Below are positions 15,317-24,307 of a stretch of 64,000 bases of DNA, piece by piece. The stretch spans positions 496,001 to 560,000 of the forward strand of contig CAWBCW010000011.1 of the NCBI GenBank assembly GCA_963787345.1. Reading direction: 5' to 3'. The notes under the pieces are model-generated. The model was not told the origin of the DNA and made no database searches. It saw only the letters and a list, made by a program, of their open reading frames with translations. The first letter of the stretch is position 1. Every line of letters starts with the position of its first letter. The position numbers and the translations under genes were made by a program. Source of the stretch: Bacillus_BD sp963787345 (GTDB lineage Bacteria > Bacillota > Bacilli > Bacillales > Cytobacillaceae).

Positions 15317-18088
15317 ATGGATTATAAAGATACGTTATTAATGCCAAAAACAGACTTTCCAATGAGAGGCAACTTGCCTAAGAGAGAACCAGAACTTCAG
15401 GCAAAATGGGAAGAAATTGATATTTATAAATTAGTTCAAGAAAGAACGAAAGGCCGCCCAATGTTTGTTTTGCATGATGGACCACCATATGCAAATGGCG
15501 ATATTCATATGGGCCATGCGTTAAATAAAGTCTTAAAAGATTTTATTGTTCGTTATAAATCGATGAGTGGATACAGTGCTCCGTATGTGCCAGGATGGGA
15601 TACACATGGTTTACCAATTGAACAGGCATTAACAAATAAAGGCGTTAATCGTAAGGAAATGTCCGTTGCAGAGTTTAGAAAGCTTTGTGAAAAATACGCC
15701 TATGAACAAATTAATAATCAACGTACTCAATTTAAGCGTTTAGGTGTTCGCGGGGACTGGGAAAACCCATATATTACGTTAAAACCAGAGTATGAAGCAC
15801 AACAAATTAAAGTGTTTGGTGACATGGCGAAAAAAGGCTATATTTATAAAGGCTTAAAGCCAGTCTATTGGTCTCCAACAAGTGAATCTGCTTTGGCAGA
15901 AGCAGAAATTGAATATAATGATAAGAAATCTCCGTCGATTTTTGTAGGCTTTAAAGTAAAAGATGGAAAAGGTGTTTTAGATACAGATGTACAAATTGTG
16001 ATTTGGACAACAACTCCATGGACAATTCCTGCAAACCTTGGAATTTCTGTACACCCAGACTTGAACTATGTAGTCGTCAAAGAAAAAGGTCAGAAATACC
16101 TTGTAGCCGAAGAACTATTAGAATCGGTAAAACAGGAGATTGGCTGGGAATCGGCAGAAATTGTTCAAACTATTAAAGGTCAGGAATTAGATCGTATCGT
16201 TGCCACACACCCAATTTATGAAAGGGATTCTCTTGTTATGTTAGGTGAGCATGTTACAATCGATGCTGGTACAGGTTGTGTTCATACAGCACCAGGACAT
16301 GGGGAAGATGACTTTTATATCGGACAAAAATATGGTTTAGATGTATTGTGCCCTGTTGATGACAGAGGGATAATGACGAAAGAAGCACCTGGTTTTGAAG
16401 GGTTATTTTATGATAAGGCGAATAAAGCGATTACGGAAAAATTAGAAGAAGTTGGTGCCCTATTAAAACTAACCTTTATTACTCACTCTTATCCACATGA
16501 TTGGAGAACGAAAAAACCAATTATTTTCCGTGCAACTGCCCAATGGTTTGCTTCTATTAAAGATTTTAGAGGAGAATTATTAGAAGCCGTTAAAGAGACG
16601 AAATGGGTTCCTGCTTGGGGTGAAACAAGATTATATAATATGGTCCGCGATCGTGGGGACTGGTGTATTTCTAGACAACGTGCATGGGGAGTGCCAATTC
16701 CAGTATTCTTTGCTGAAAATGGCGAGCCGATTATTACAGATGCAACGATTGATCATGTGTCTGATTTATTCCGTGAGCATGGTTCAAATATTTGGTTTGA
16801 AAAGGAAGCGAAAGATTTACTTCCAGAAGGATTTACACATCCTGGAAGTCCAAACGGAATTTTCACGAAAGAAACAGATATCATGGATGTATGGTTTGAC
16901 TCAGGTTCTTCTCACCAAGCTGTCTTGTTAGAGCGTGATGATCTACAACGCCCTGCCGACCTTTACTTAGAAGGGTCTGACCAATACCGCGGTTGGTTTA
17001 ATTCGTCTTTATCAACGGCTGTTGCGGTTACAGGTAAAGCGCCATACAAAGGAGTATTAAGCCATGGGTTTGCTCTAGATGGTAAAGGAAGAAAAATGAG
17101 TAAGTCACTTGGTAACGTTGTAATTCCTGCGAAGGTTATGAATCAGTATGGGGCAGATATTTTGCGCCTTTGGGTAGCATCTGTTGATTATCAAGCTGAT
17201 GTTCGTGTATCTGATGCTATTCTTAAACAAGTAGCTGAAGTGTATCGCAAAATTAGAAATACATTCCGATTCTTATTAGGAAATCTGGCTGATTTTAATC
17301 CTGAAACAGACAAAGTCGCATATGAGGATTTACGTGAAGTCGATCAATTTATGCTCGTAAAACTAAACCAACTTGTCAAACAAGTTCGTGATCATTATGA
17401 GAATTATGAATATGCAAGTATTTATCATGAAATAAATAATTTCTGTACTCTTGATTTGAGTTCATTCTATCTCGATTTTGCAAAAGATATTCTATATATT
17501 GAAGCAAAATCTCAACATGATCGTCGTTGTATCCAAACCGTTTTATATGATAACTTACTATCATTAACTAAATTAGTTTCACCGATTCTGTCACATACGG
17601 CAGATGAAGTGTGGAATTTCATCCCAGCAATTAAAGAACAAAGTGTACAGTTAACCGATATGCCTGAAGTAAAGGAACTTCCTAATGCTGGGGAACTTCT
17701 TACAAAATGGTCTAAATTCATGGATTTACGAGATGATGTATTGAAAGCGTTAGAAGAAGCTCGTAATGAAAAGGTGATTGGTAAATCATTAACAGCAAAA
17801 GTGACTTTATATGTTAAAGATGATACGAAAGAATTATTAGAATCAATTCAAGAAAATTTACAGCAGCTATTCATTGTTTCCGAATTTGAAATTGCCGGTT
17901 CTTTTGCACAAGCTCCTGAATCAGCGATAAAGCTGGAACATGCGGCGATTGTAATTTCTAAAGCTGAAGGAGAAACATGTGAACGTTGTTGGACAGTTAC
18001 AACAAATGTTGGTGAAGCTGAGGAATATCCATCGCTTTGTAAACGTTGTGCAGAAGTGGTAAATGAAAACTACAGCCATTTAGCATAA
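15317..18088 (+). CDS. ileS: Isoleucyl-tRNA synthetase
   Basis: IleS charges tRNA-Ile and edits valine. The 923-residue class I enzyme has the HIGH motif region PPYANGDIHMGH at 56-67, the CP1 editing domain with WTTTPWTIPANLGI and TGCVHTAPGHGEDDF, the anticodon-side motif WCISRQRAWGVPIP, KMSKS at 593-597 and a C-terminal zinc finger with Cys888, 891, 908 and 911 (CERCW, CKRC). Length and domain order match the bacterial type found in B. subtilis. The start follows GGAGGAAACATA. Regulation is by the T-box upstream, and a terminator closes the unit. Confidence 0.98.
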   Translation: MDYKDTLLMPKTDFPMRGNLPKREPELQAKWEEIDIYKLVQERTKGRPMFVLHDGPPYANGDIHMGHALNKVLKDFIVRYKSMSGYSAPYVPGWDTHGLPIEQALTNKGVNRKEMSVAEFRKLCEKYAYEQINNQRTQFKRLGVRGDWENPYITLKPEYEAQQIKVFGDMAKKGYIYKGLKPVYWSPTSESALAEAEIEYNDKKSPSIFVGFKVKDGKGVLDTDVQIVIWTTTPWTIPANLGISVHPDLNYVVVKEKGQKYLVAEELLESVKQEIGWESAEIVQTIKGQELDRIVATHPIYERDSLVMLGEHVTIDAGTGCVHTAPGHGEDDFYIGQKYGLDVLCPVDDRGIMTKEAPGFEGLFYDKANKAITEKLEEVGALLKLTFITHSYPHDWRTKKPIIFRATAQWFASIKDFRGELLEAVKETKWVPAWGETRLYNMVRDRGDWCISRQRAWGVPIPVFFAENGEPIITDATIDHVSDLFREHGSNIWFEKEAKDLLPEGFTHPGSPNGIFTKETDIMDVWFDSGSSHQAVLLERDDLQRPADLYLEGSDQYRGWFNSSLSTAVAVTGKAPYKGVLSHGFALDGKGRKMSKSLGNVVIPAKVMNQYGADILRLWVASVDYQADVRVSDAILKQVAEVYRKIRNTFRFLLGNLADFNPETDKVAYEDLREVDQFMLVKLNQLVKQVRDHYENYEYASIYHEINNFCTLDLSSFYLDFAKDILYIEAKSQHDRRCIQTVLYDNLLSLTKLVSPILSHTADEVWNFIPAIKEQSVQLTDMPEVKELPNAGELLTKWSKFMDLRDDVLKALEEARNEKVIGKSLTAKVTLYVKDDTKELLESIQENLQQLFIVSEFEIAGSFAQAPESAIKLEHAAIVISKAEGETCERCWTVTTNVGEAEEYPSLCKRCAEVVNENYSHLA

Positions 18089-18106
18089 ACAAGAGTATAA
18101 AAAAGG

Positions 18107-18147
18107 AATGCACAAGATTTTTCATTTGAAAAGTCTTGTGCATTTTC
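18107..18147 (+). terminator. Terminator after ileS
   Basis: TGCACAAGA (18109-18117) pairs with TCTTGTGCA (18134-18142), extended by AA/TT on the outside, and TTTTC follows. The loop region contains an inner TTTTC/GAAAA pairing. Confidence 0.88.
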
Positions 18148-18270
18148 ACTTTATTTGATATATCTTCCTTCTTCGTTAATACTTGTTTTCTTTGTCAATT
18201 GTTTTTGTGTTTTAGGAAAAAAGCAATGGGAATGATAAAAGGAAACAAAAAATCGAACGGAGGTACCGAT

Positions 18271-18555
18271 ATGGATCCACAATATATTGAAATCTATACA
18301 GAACTCCGTAAAACAAAACAAGAATTAATGGATAAAATTCAAGCAGACTCTAGCTCACCTTTAATAAAGCCTTTTATTGAAGGTGAGCTAAAAGATATCG
18401 AAGCTGCCCTAAGGAAATTTGAAAAGGGCACATTCGGGGCCTGTGAAGTGTCTGGTGAAATGATCCCAAATAACCTTTTAGAAATCATACCTACATTAAA
18501 ATCAATGGAAGACTGTAAAACCTTGCAATATGTGATGAATAAATCAACCGTATAA
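18271..18555 (+). CDS. ylyA: DksA/TraR-like RNA polymerase-binding protein YlyA
   Basis: This is a short DksA/TraR-family protein. B. subtilis YlyA lies in the same place and is reported to bind RNA polymerase and affect forespore gene expression. The ATG at 18271 follows CGGAGGT by seven bases and gives 94 residues. Earlier in-frame ATGs (18226, 18232) have no good site. The N-terminal part is a coiled coil. The C-terminal degenerate zinc finger reads KGTFGACEVSGEMIPNNLL and MEDC, so only two of the four DksA cysteines remain. It is shorter than I recall for B. subtilis YlyA, so the name is given by synteny and domain. Confidence 0.75.
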   Translation: MDPQYIEIYTELRKTKQELMDKIQADSSSPLIKPFIEGELKDIEAALRKFEKGTFGACEVSGEMIPNNLLEIIPTLKSMEDCKTLQYVMNKSTV

Positions 18556-18635
18556 AGCACTGTCGTTTTTACAAGTAGTATGCTAAAATGCAAAGGAGAA
18601 TCTTTACTCTATTGTAATTAATTGGAGGTTTCCTT

Positions 18636-19127
18636 GTGTTTTATTATGCTATAGCAATACTAATAATCGCTTTTGATCAAGCAACAAAATGGTTAGTCCT
18701 AAAAAATATGGAACTAGGGGAAAGAATAACCATCATTGAAGACTTTTTATATTTTACATCCCATCGTAATCGCGGCGCTGCTTGGGGAATTTTAGAGGGG
18801 CAAATGTGGTTTTTTTATATCGTAACGGTTATTGTGATTATTGGGATTATTTTTTATTTGCAAAAGTCTAAAAATGAAGGAGCTCTATTTAAATGGGCCC
18901 TAGCTTTGATGCTTGGTGGTGCAATTGGTAATTTTATTGACCGTCTTGTGCGCAAGGAGGTCGTTGATTTTATTCATACTTTTCCATTTGGTTATAACTT
19001 TCCTATTTTTAATATTGCTGATTCATCCCTTGTTATTGGTGTCGGGTTATTAATTATACATATGTTTAGAGAAGAGAAAAAGGAAAAGAGGAAAGGTAAT
19101 GCAGAAAGTGGAACACATAGTTCGTGA
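18636..19127 (+). CDS. lspA: Lipoprotein signal peptidase LspA
   Basis: LspA cleaves prolipoprotein signal peptides after Lgt has added diacylglycerol. The 163-residue protein has four membrane helices and the two catalytic aspartates in GNFIDRLVRKEVVDFI and FNIADSSLVIG, plus NRGAAWGIL. The start is GTG at 18636, after TTGGAGG. The C-terminal tail is charged (EEKKEKRKG). Its last 29 bases overlap ylyB in another frame, so translation of the two is probably coupled. Confidence 0.95.
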   Translation: MFYYAIAILIIAFDQATKWLVLKNMELGERITIIEDFLYFTSHRNRGAAWGILEGQMWFFYIVTVIVIIGIIFYLQKSKNEGALFKWALALMLGGAIGNFIDRLVRKEVVDFIHTFPFGYNFPIFNIADSSLVIGVGLLIIHMFREEKKEKRKGNAESGTHSS

Positions 19128-20010
19128 GGAAGATTCGTCCCAACGAATCGATAAGGTAATTACTCAACTTAATTCAGAATGGTCCAGAACCCAAGTACAG
19201 CAATGGATTAAAGAAGGGGTTGTTCTTGTTAATAACAATCCTGTTAAAACAAATTATAAATGTAATGAAAAGGATGTCATCCAAATATCCATTCCCGAGC
19301 CAGAAGTCCTCGATGTCATCCCGGAAGAAATGAATTTAGATGTCTACTATGAAGATTCCGATGTCATTGTTGTTAATAAGCCAAAAGGAATGGTTGTTCA
19401 TCCTGCTGCTGGTCATGCAACAGGAACATTGGTCAACGGGTTAATGGCTCACTGTAAAGATTTATCAGGAATTAATGGGATTTTAAGACCCGGAATTGTT
19501 CATCGGATCGACAAGGATACATCGGGTTTACTAATGGTTGCAAAAAATGACCGTGCGCATGAACATCTTGTCAATCAATTAGTGGAAAAATCAGTGACAA
19601 GAAAGTATAAAGCTCTTGTTCATGGAAATATCGGTCATGATTATGGAACAATTGATGCACCGATAGGTCGGGATCAAAAGGATCGGCAAAGTATGACAGT
19701 TATTGAAAATGGAAAACATGCAGTTACCCACTTTCAGGTACTAGAACGTTTTAACGAATATACATTTGTTGAGTGCCGTTTAGAGACAGGCCGGACGCAT
19801 CAAATACGTGTTCATATGAAGTATATTGGTTACCCATTAGTTGGAGATCCTAAATATGGTCCTCGTAAAACATTGGATCTTAATGGACAGGCATTACATG
19901 CTGCTGTATTGGGCTTTATTCATCCAACAACAGAAGAATATTTAGAGTTTGAAGCACCATTGCCAGAAGAATATGAAAAGCTGCTTGAAACAATTGGAAA
20001 AAGTCATTGA
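19099..20010 (+). CDS. ylyB: Ribosomal large subunit pseudouridine synthase (RluD type) YlyB
   Basis: This RluA/RluD-family enzyme is predicted to make pseudouridines in 23S rRNA. The 303-residue protein has an N-terminal S4 domain (about residues 14-75, RIDKVITQLNSEWSRTQVQQ). The catalytic domain follows with NKPKGMVVHPAAGH, the active-site motif GIVHRIDKDTSGLLMVAK, and ECRLETGRTHQIRVHMKYIG. The ATG at 19099 lies within lspA after GAGGAAAGG. Its final codons contain the -35 element of the pyr promoter. Confidence 0.92.
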   Translation: MQKVEHIVREEDSSQRIDKVITQLNSEWSRTQVQQWIKEGVVLVNNNPVKTNYKCNEKDVIQISIPEPEVLDVIPEEMNLDVYYEDSDVIVVNKPKGMVVHPAAGHATGTLVNGLMAHCKDLSGINGILRPGIVHRIDKDTSGLLMVAKNDRAHEHLVNQLVEKSVTRKYKALVHGNIGHDYGTIDAPIGRDQKDRQSMTVIENGKHAVTHFQVLERFNEYTFVECRLETGRTHQIRVHMKYIGYPLVGDPKYGPRKTLDLNGQALHAAVLGFIHPTTEEYLEFEAPLPEEYEKLLETIGKSH

Positions 20011-20035
20011 CAAAAAATCACTTGTACCTTATGAT
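20007..20035 (+). promoter_or_regulatory. Sigma-A promoter of the pyr operon
   Basis: TTGACA (20007-20012), 17 bases, then TATGAT (20030-20035). The -35 overlaps the ylyB stop codon. It drives the PyrR-controlled leader and the ten-gene operon. Confidence 0.9.
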
Positions 20036-20041
20036 GATTTT

Positions 20042-20182
20042 AGCTGAATAAGTCCTTTAAATCAGTCCCGTGAGGCTGAGAAGGAAACGGATCTATTATT
20101 CGCAAGTACGAGATACTTGTGAATAATATGCAAATATGCATTCGTATGCCCTCTTACCTACACGGTAAGAGGGTTTTTTTTA
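20042..20182 (+). promoter_or_regulatory. PyrR-dependent attenuator of the pyr operon
   Basis: The leader contains the PyrR binding loop (20052-20085) with CCTTTAAATCAGTCCCGTGA and GGCTGAGAAGG, close to the B. subtilis consensus. A long hairpin (TATTATTCGCAAGTA with TACTTGTGAATAATA, about 20094-20129) lies in the middle. The terminator at the end is a perfect 10-bp stem, CCCTCTTACC-TACAC-GGTAAGAGGG, followed by eight T residues. With UMP bound, PyrR stabilises the binding loop and favours termination. This is the only attenuator in the operon: the pyrR-pyrP and pyrP-pyrB gaps are too short for the additional ones known in B. subtilis. Confidence 0.92.
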
Positions 20183-20238
20183 TCCACATATAAAGCCATA
20201 CTAACGTCAAATGTTTATTTTTGAAAGGGTGAAAAATA

Positions 20239-20778
20239 ATGTCGCAAAAAGCGATTGTTTTAGATGAACCGGCAATTAGAAGGGCATTAACGAGAATTGC
20301 TCATGAAATTATTGAAAAGAATAAAGGAATTGATGATTTACTCATCGTGGGAATACGTACTAGGGGAATTTATATTGCGAACCGACTAGCCCAAAGAATT
20401 AAACAAATTGAAGGAAAAAGTGTGCCTGTTGGAGAGTTAGATATCACTTTATATCGGGATGATCTTACGATTAAAACGATCAATCATGAACCAGTCGTAA
20501 AGGGTCTGCATATTGAGCAAAATATTCAAGATCAAACAGTCATTTTGGTAGATGATGTTCTTTATACAGGAAGGACGGTTCGAGCAGCATTGGATGCGAT
20601 TATTGATACCGGACGTCCAAGTGCCATTCAATTAGCTGTATTAGTTGATAGAGGACATCGGGAATTGCCAATAAGAGCGGATTATGTTGGTAAAAACATT
20701 CCTACTTCTAGTTCAGAAAAGATTGTCGTGGAATTAAGTGAAATTGACGTAATTGATCAAGTAAGTATATATAAATAA
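20239..20778 (+). CDS. pyrR: Bifunctional pyr operon attenuation regulator / uracil phosphoribosyltransferase PyrR
   Basis: PyrR binds the pyr leader RNA when UMP is high and causes termination. It also has uracil phosphoribosyltransferase activity. The 179-residue protein has the PRPP-binding loop VILVDDVLYTGRTVRAALDA and the basic RNA-binding surface RTRGIYIANRLAQRIK. The C-terminal SSSEKIVVELSEIDVIDQV is typical of the family. The ATG follows GAAAGGGTG. It is the first gene of the operon, 58 bases after the leader terminator, so it is autoregulated. Confidence 0.97.
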   Translation: MSQKAIVLDEPAIRRALTRIAHEIIEKNKGIDDLLIVGIRTRGIYIANRLAQRIKQIEGKSVPVGELDITLYRDDLTIKTINHEPVVKGLHIEQNIQDQTVILVDDVLYTGRTVRAALDAIIDTGRPSAIQLAVLVDRGHRELPIRADYVGKNIPTSSSEKIVVELSEIDVIDQVSIYK

Positions 20779-20812
20779 TCATACTTTATTGTATTGTTCG
20801 GAGGAAAGCATC

Positions 20813-22110
20813 ATGGAAAAACAACAATCTGTATTAGACGTGAAAGATATCCCATCCCCATTTCAATGGCTGACCTTAAGCTTTCAGCACTTATTCGCCA
20901 TGTTTGGTGCGACGGTGCTAGTACCAGTATTAGTAGGGTTAAGCCCTGCTGTAGCACTGATTTCAAGTGGAATTGCTACCATTCTATTCCTCATATTTAC
21001 GAAATGGCAAGTACCCGCATATCTAGGCTCATCATTTGCATTTATTGCACCGATCATAGCGGCAAAATTATCCCATGGAACTGGCGGGGCTATGATTGGC
21101 TGCTTTATGATCGGAGTCGTTTATATGATTGTGGCATTTGTCATTAAACTCTCTGGCTATCAATGGATTATGTATTTATTGCCACCTGTAGTCGTAGGTC
21201 CAATTATCATGGTAATCGGACTTGCGTTAGCACCAACCGCTGTGGGAATGGCTATGAATAACCCAACTGGTGAGTATGACTTGCTTTACTTTTCTGCAGG
21301 ATTAGTGACACTAAGTTCTACAATTCTATTTTCCGTATTTTCCAAAGGATTTTTAAGTCAAATTTCAATATTAGCAGGAATTATTATTGGTTACATCTAT
21401 TCTCTCCTCGTTGGAATTGTAGATTTTACACCCGTACTTCAAGCAGGATGGTTTGAATGGCCGGAGTTCTTGGTCCCTTTTGTCGATTATGAAGTAGTGA
21501 TTTCAACAGATATCCTATTATTAATGGTACCTATATCAATCGTGACGATATCCGAACACATCGGGCATCAGCTCGTTTTAAGTAAAGTAGTAGGAAGAGA
21601 TTATATTAAAGAACCTGGTTTGCATCGTTCAATTCTTGGTGATGGTCTAGGAACGATGATTTCGGCTTTAATCGGTGGACCACCTAAAACCACTTATGGG
21701 GAAAATATTGGTGTCTTAGCAATTACAAAAGTATATAGTGTTTACATCATTTTAGGAGCAGCTGTTTTTGCGCTGACTCTTAGGCTTTGTTGGTAAAGTA
21801 ACGGCTTTGATTAATACGATCCCGCAACCTGTAATGGGCGGGGTATCGATCCTATTATTTGGAATCATTGCTTCTTCCGGATTACGCATGCTAATTGATA
21901 ATAAAGTAGACTTTGGTAAAAATCGCAATTTAGCGATCGCTTCGGTTATCTTAGTTCTAGGGGTTGGGGGAGCGTTTTTCCGAGGTTACGGATGCTTTTC
22001 AACTTCAAGGAATGGCATTTGCAGCGATTGCTGGAGTTATTCTAAATTTCATTCTTCCTGGAAAGGAAAAAATGGAACAGGATATTTTTGAAACGCAATT
22101 AGACGAATAA
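20813..22110 (+). pseudogene. pyrP: Uracil permease PyrP, two frameshifts
   Basis: PyrP is a UraA/NCS2-family uracil-proton symporter of about 430 residues. The frame from ATG 20813 (after GGAGGAAAG) is normal through about residue 323, including FQHLFAMFGATVLVPVLVG and GGPPKTTYGENIGVLAITK. One extra base near 21782 then leads to a stop at 21794. The next frame resumes exactly with GFVGKVTALINTIPQPVMGG and runs to about 21975-21981, where a second extra base occurs near a T5 run. The remainder (EVTDAFQLQGMAFAAIAG, then ILPGKEKMEQDIFE) is in a third frame and ends at 22110. The last three or so membrane helices are therefore lost. The cause is either real decay or sequencing error. Confidence 0.85.
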
Positions 22111-22125
22111 GTAGGGGATGAGAGT

Positions 22126-23064
22126 ATGAATCATTTATTGTCGACAACTGCATTATCAATACAAGAAATACGGGGTATATTAAAGGATGCGCAGGATTTT
22201 TCGACTGGAAAGCGATGGAGTCCAGAAGAGCAAATGTTTATAGCTAATTTATTTTTTGAGCCGAGTACAAGAACAAAAACCAGTTTTGAAATGGCAGAAA
22301 GAAGACTTGGATTAGAGGTCATTCCATTTGAAGTTAGTACATCAAGTGTCTTAAAGGGAGAAACGTTATATGACACAGTGCGAACACTTGAATCCATAGG
22401 TGTTAATGCATTGGTCATTAGGCATGAAAAAGACCACTATTTTGATGAACTTGTAGATCGAGTGGGCATTCCGATTATTAATGCAGGGGATGGATGTGGA
22501 CACCACCCAACTCAATCTCTGCTAGATTTATTAACGATTCAACAAGAGTTCGGCAGCTTTGAGGGCCTGAAAATTGCAATTGTCGGTGATATTAGACATA
22601 GTCGAGTTGCCCGTTCAAACGCTGATGTTCTAACAAGACTAGGTGCAAAAGTTGTTTTTTCAGGACCGAAAATATGGTTTGACGAAACATTGCTCGAAAA
22701 TGGTAAATACGAGGAAATCGATACAGTAATTGAAACAGCTGATGTTGTGATGCTGCTTCGAATTCAGCATGAAAGACATGATCATAGCGATGATTCTATC
22801 GAAAGGAATTATCACGTAGAATATGGTTTAACAATTGAACGGGAAAAACGGATGAAAGCAAATAGCATCATTATGCATCCAGCCCCTGTAAATCGAAATG
22901 TAGAAATTGCTGATGAATTAGTGGAATGTCAAAGGTCGAGAATTTTTACACAAATGAAAAATGGTGTATTCGTCCGAATGGCAGTCATTAAAAGAGCGTT
23001 AGAAAATCAAAAAGGGGGAATGAATCATGTCAATACTCATCAAAAATGGCCGATTGCTAAATAA
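22126..23064 (+). CDS. pyrB: Aspartate carbamoyltransferase catalytic subunit PyrB
   Basis: PyrB joins carbamoyl phosphate and aspartate in the second step of UMP synthesis. The 312-residue protein has the carbamoyl-phosphate loop FFEPSTRTKTSFEMAE, the conserved SSVLKGETLYDT, GDGCGHHPTQSLLDLLT, VGDIRHSRVARSN and MHPAPVNRNVEI. No regulatory subunit gene is present, as usual in Bacillus. The ATG follows AGGGGATGAG, 15 bases after pyrP, too close for an intervening attenuator. Its C-terminus runs 38 bases into pyrC and is a little longer than in B. subtilis. Confidence 0.97.
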   Translation: MNHLLSTTALSIQEIRGILKDAQDFSTGKRWSPEEQMFIANLFFEPSTRTKTSFEMAERRLGLEVIPFEVSTSSVLKGETLYDTVRTLESIGVNALVIRHEKDHYFDELVDRVGIPIINAGDGCGHHPTQSLLDLLTIQQEFGSFEGLKIAIVGDIRHSRVARSNADVLTRLGAKVVFSGPKIWFDETLLENGKYEEIDTVIETADVVMLLRIQHERHDHSDDSIERNYHVEYGLTIEREKRMKANSIIMHPAPVNRNVEIADELVECQRSRIFTQMKNGVFVRMAVIKRALENQKGGMNHVNTHQKWPIAK

Positions 23065-24307
23065 TGGGGAATGGGTGAATGGCGATTTATATATATCTGA
23101 AGGGATCATTAAGGAAATGGGTACTGACCTTTCACACTTGAATGCAGAAAAAACAATTGATGCTCACAATCTAGTGGTTGCTCCTGGTTTTATTGATCTT
23201 CATGTGCATTTACGTGAACCAGGTGGTGAGCAAAAGGAAACGATTGAAACTGGAACTTTATCAGCTGCAAAAGGCGGGTTTACGACTGTAGCTGCAATGC
23301 CAAATACAAGGCCTGTACCGGATAATAAAGAACAATTACAATGGGTTCAAAACCGTATACAGGAAACGGCACATGTTAAAGTATTGCCTTATGCATCGAT
23401 AACGGTTAGAGAAGCAGGACAGGAATTAACGAATTTCGCAGAATTAAAAGAAGCAGGTGCTTTTGCTCTTACAGATGACGGTGTTGGGGTACAATCTGCC
23501 GGAATGATGTTAGAAGCGATGAGAAGGGCTGCTAATGTTGGATTATCGATTGTCGCTCATTGTGAAGATAATAGTTTAATTAATAAAGGTTCTGTCCACG
23601 AAGGCAGCTTTTCTGAGAAACATGGCATTAACGGCATCCCCTCTGTATGTGAATCCGTACAAATTGCTAGAGACGTACTTTTAGCAGAAACAGCAAATTG
23701 CCATTACCATGTTTGCCATATTAGTACGAAAGAATCCGTGAGAGCAGTTCGGGATGCAAAACAAGCTGGAATCCATGTAACTGCCGAAGTTACACCACAC
23801 CATTTATTACTGTGTGATGAAGACATTCCAGGCTTAGATACAAATTATAAAATGAACCCTCCTTTACGCAGTTCTTCAGATCGTGATGCGCTGATCCAAG
23901 GTATATTGGATGGAACGATCGATTTCATTGCTACAGACCATGCACCGCATACGAAAGAAGAAAAGGCAGAAGGAATGGATTTAGCTCCCTTTGGTATCGT
24001 TGGATTGGAAACAGCATTTCCTCTTCTATACACTAATCTTGTAGAAAAAGGAATCATAACGGTAGAACAATTAATTGAGCTTTTAGCTGTCAAACCAGCA
24101 AAAACATTTGGTTTAAAGACTGGAAAGATTGAAATCGGATGTGCAGCAGATGTTGTCCTGCTTGATTTAAATCAGGAAATGGAAATTAATCCGGACACCT
24201 TTTTATCAAAAGGGAAAAACACTCCATTTACTGGATGGAAATGTAAAGGTTGGCCAGTTGCAACGATTGTAGATGGTAAAATTGCATGGGAAAAAGGACG
24301 TGAATGA
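23027..24307 (+). CDS. pyrC: Dihydroorotase PyrC
   Basis: PyrC cyclises carbamoyl-aspartate to dihydroorotate. The 426-residue type I enzyme has the zinc ligands DLHVHLREPGG near residues 58-68, AHCEDN, HVCHISTKESV and ATDHAPHTKEEK with the catalytic aspartate. ALTDDGVGVQ is the metal-proximal aspartate region. The start ATG (23027) overlaps the end of pyrB and follows AAAGGGGGAATG. Its stop overlaps the pyrAA start as ATGA, indicating tight translational coupling. Confidence 0.97.
   Translation: MSILIKNGRLLNNGEWVNGDLYISEGIIKEMGTDLSHLNAEKTIDAHNLVVAPGFIDLHVHLREPGGEQKETIETGTLSAAKGGFTTVAAMPNTRPVPDNKEQLQWVQNRIQETAHVKVLPYASITVREAGQELTNFAELKEAGAFALTDDGVGVQSAGMMLEAMRRAANVGLSIVAHCEDNSLINKGSVHEGSFSEKHGINGIPSVCESVQIARDVLLAETANCHYHVCHISTKESVRAVRDAKQAGIHVTAEVTPHHLLLCDEDIPGLDTNYKMNPPLRSSSDRDALIQGILDGTIDFIATDHAPHTKEEKAEGMDLAPFGIVGLETAFPLLYTNLVEKGIITVEQLIELLAVKPAKTFGLKTGKIEIGCAADVVLLDLNQEMEINPDTFLSKGKNTPFTGWKCKGWPVATIVDGKIAWEKGRE

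Noticed and set aside
18460..18530. Loss of two zinc-finger cysteines in the DksA-like YlyA as a novel feature
   Set aside because: The CEVSG form is, as I recall, common in Bacillus YteA/YlyA-type proteins, so it is probably a family trait.
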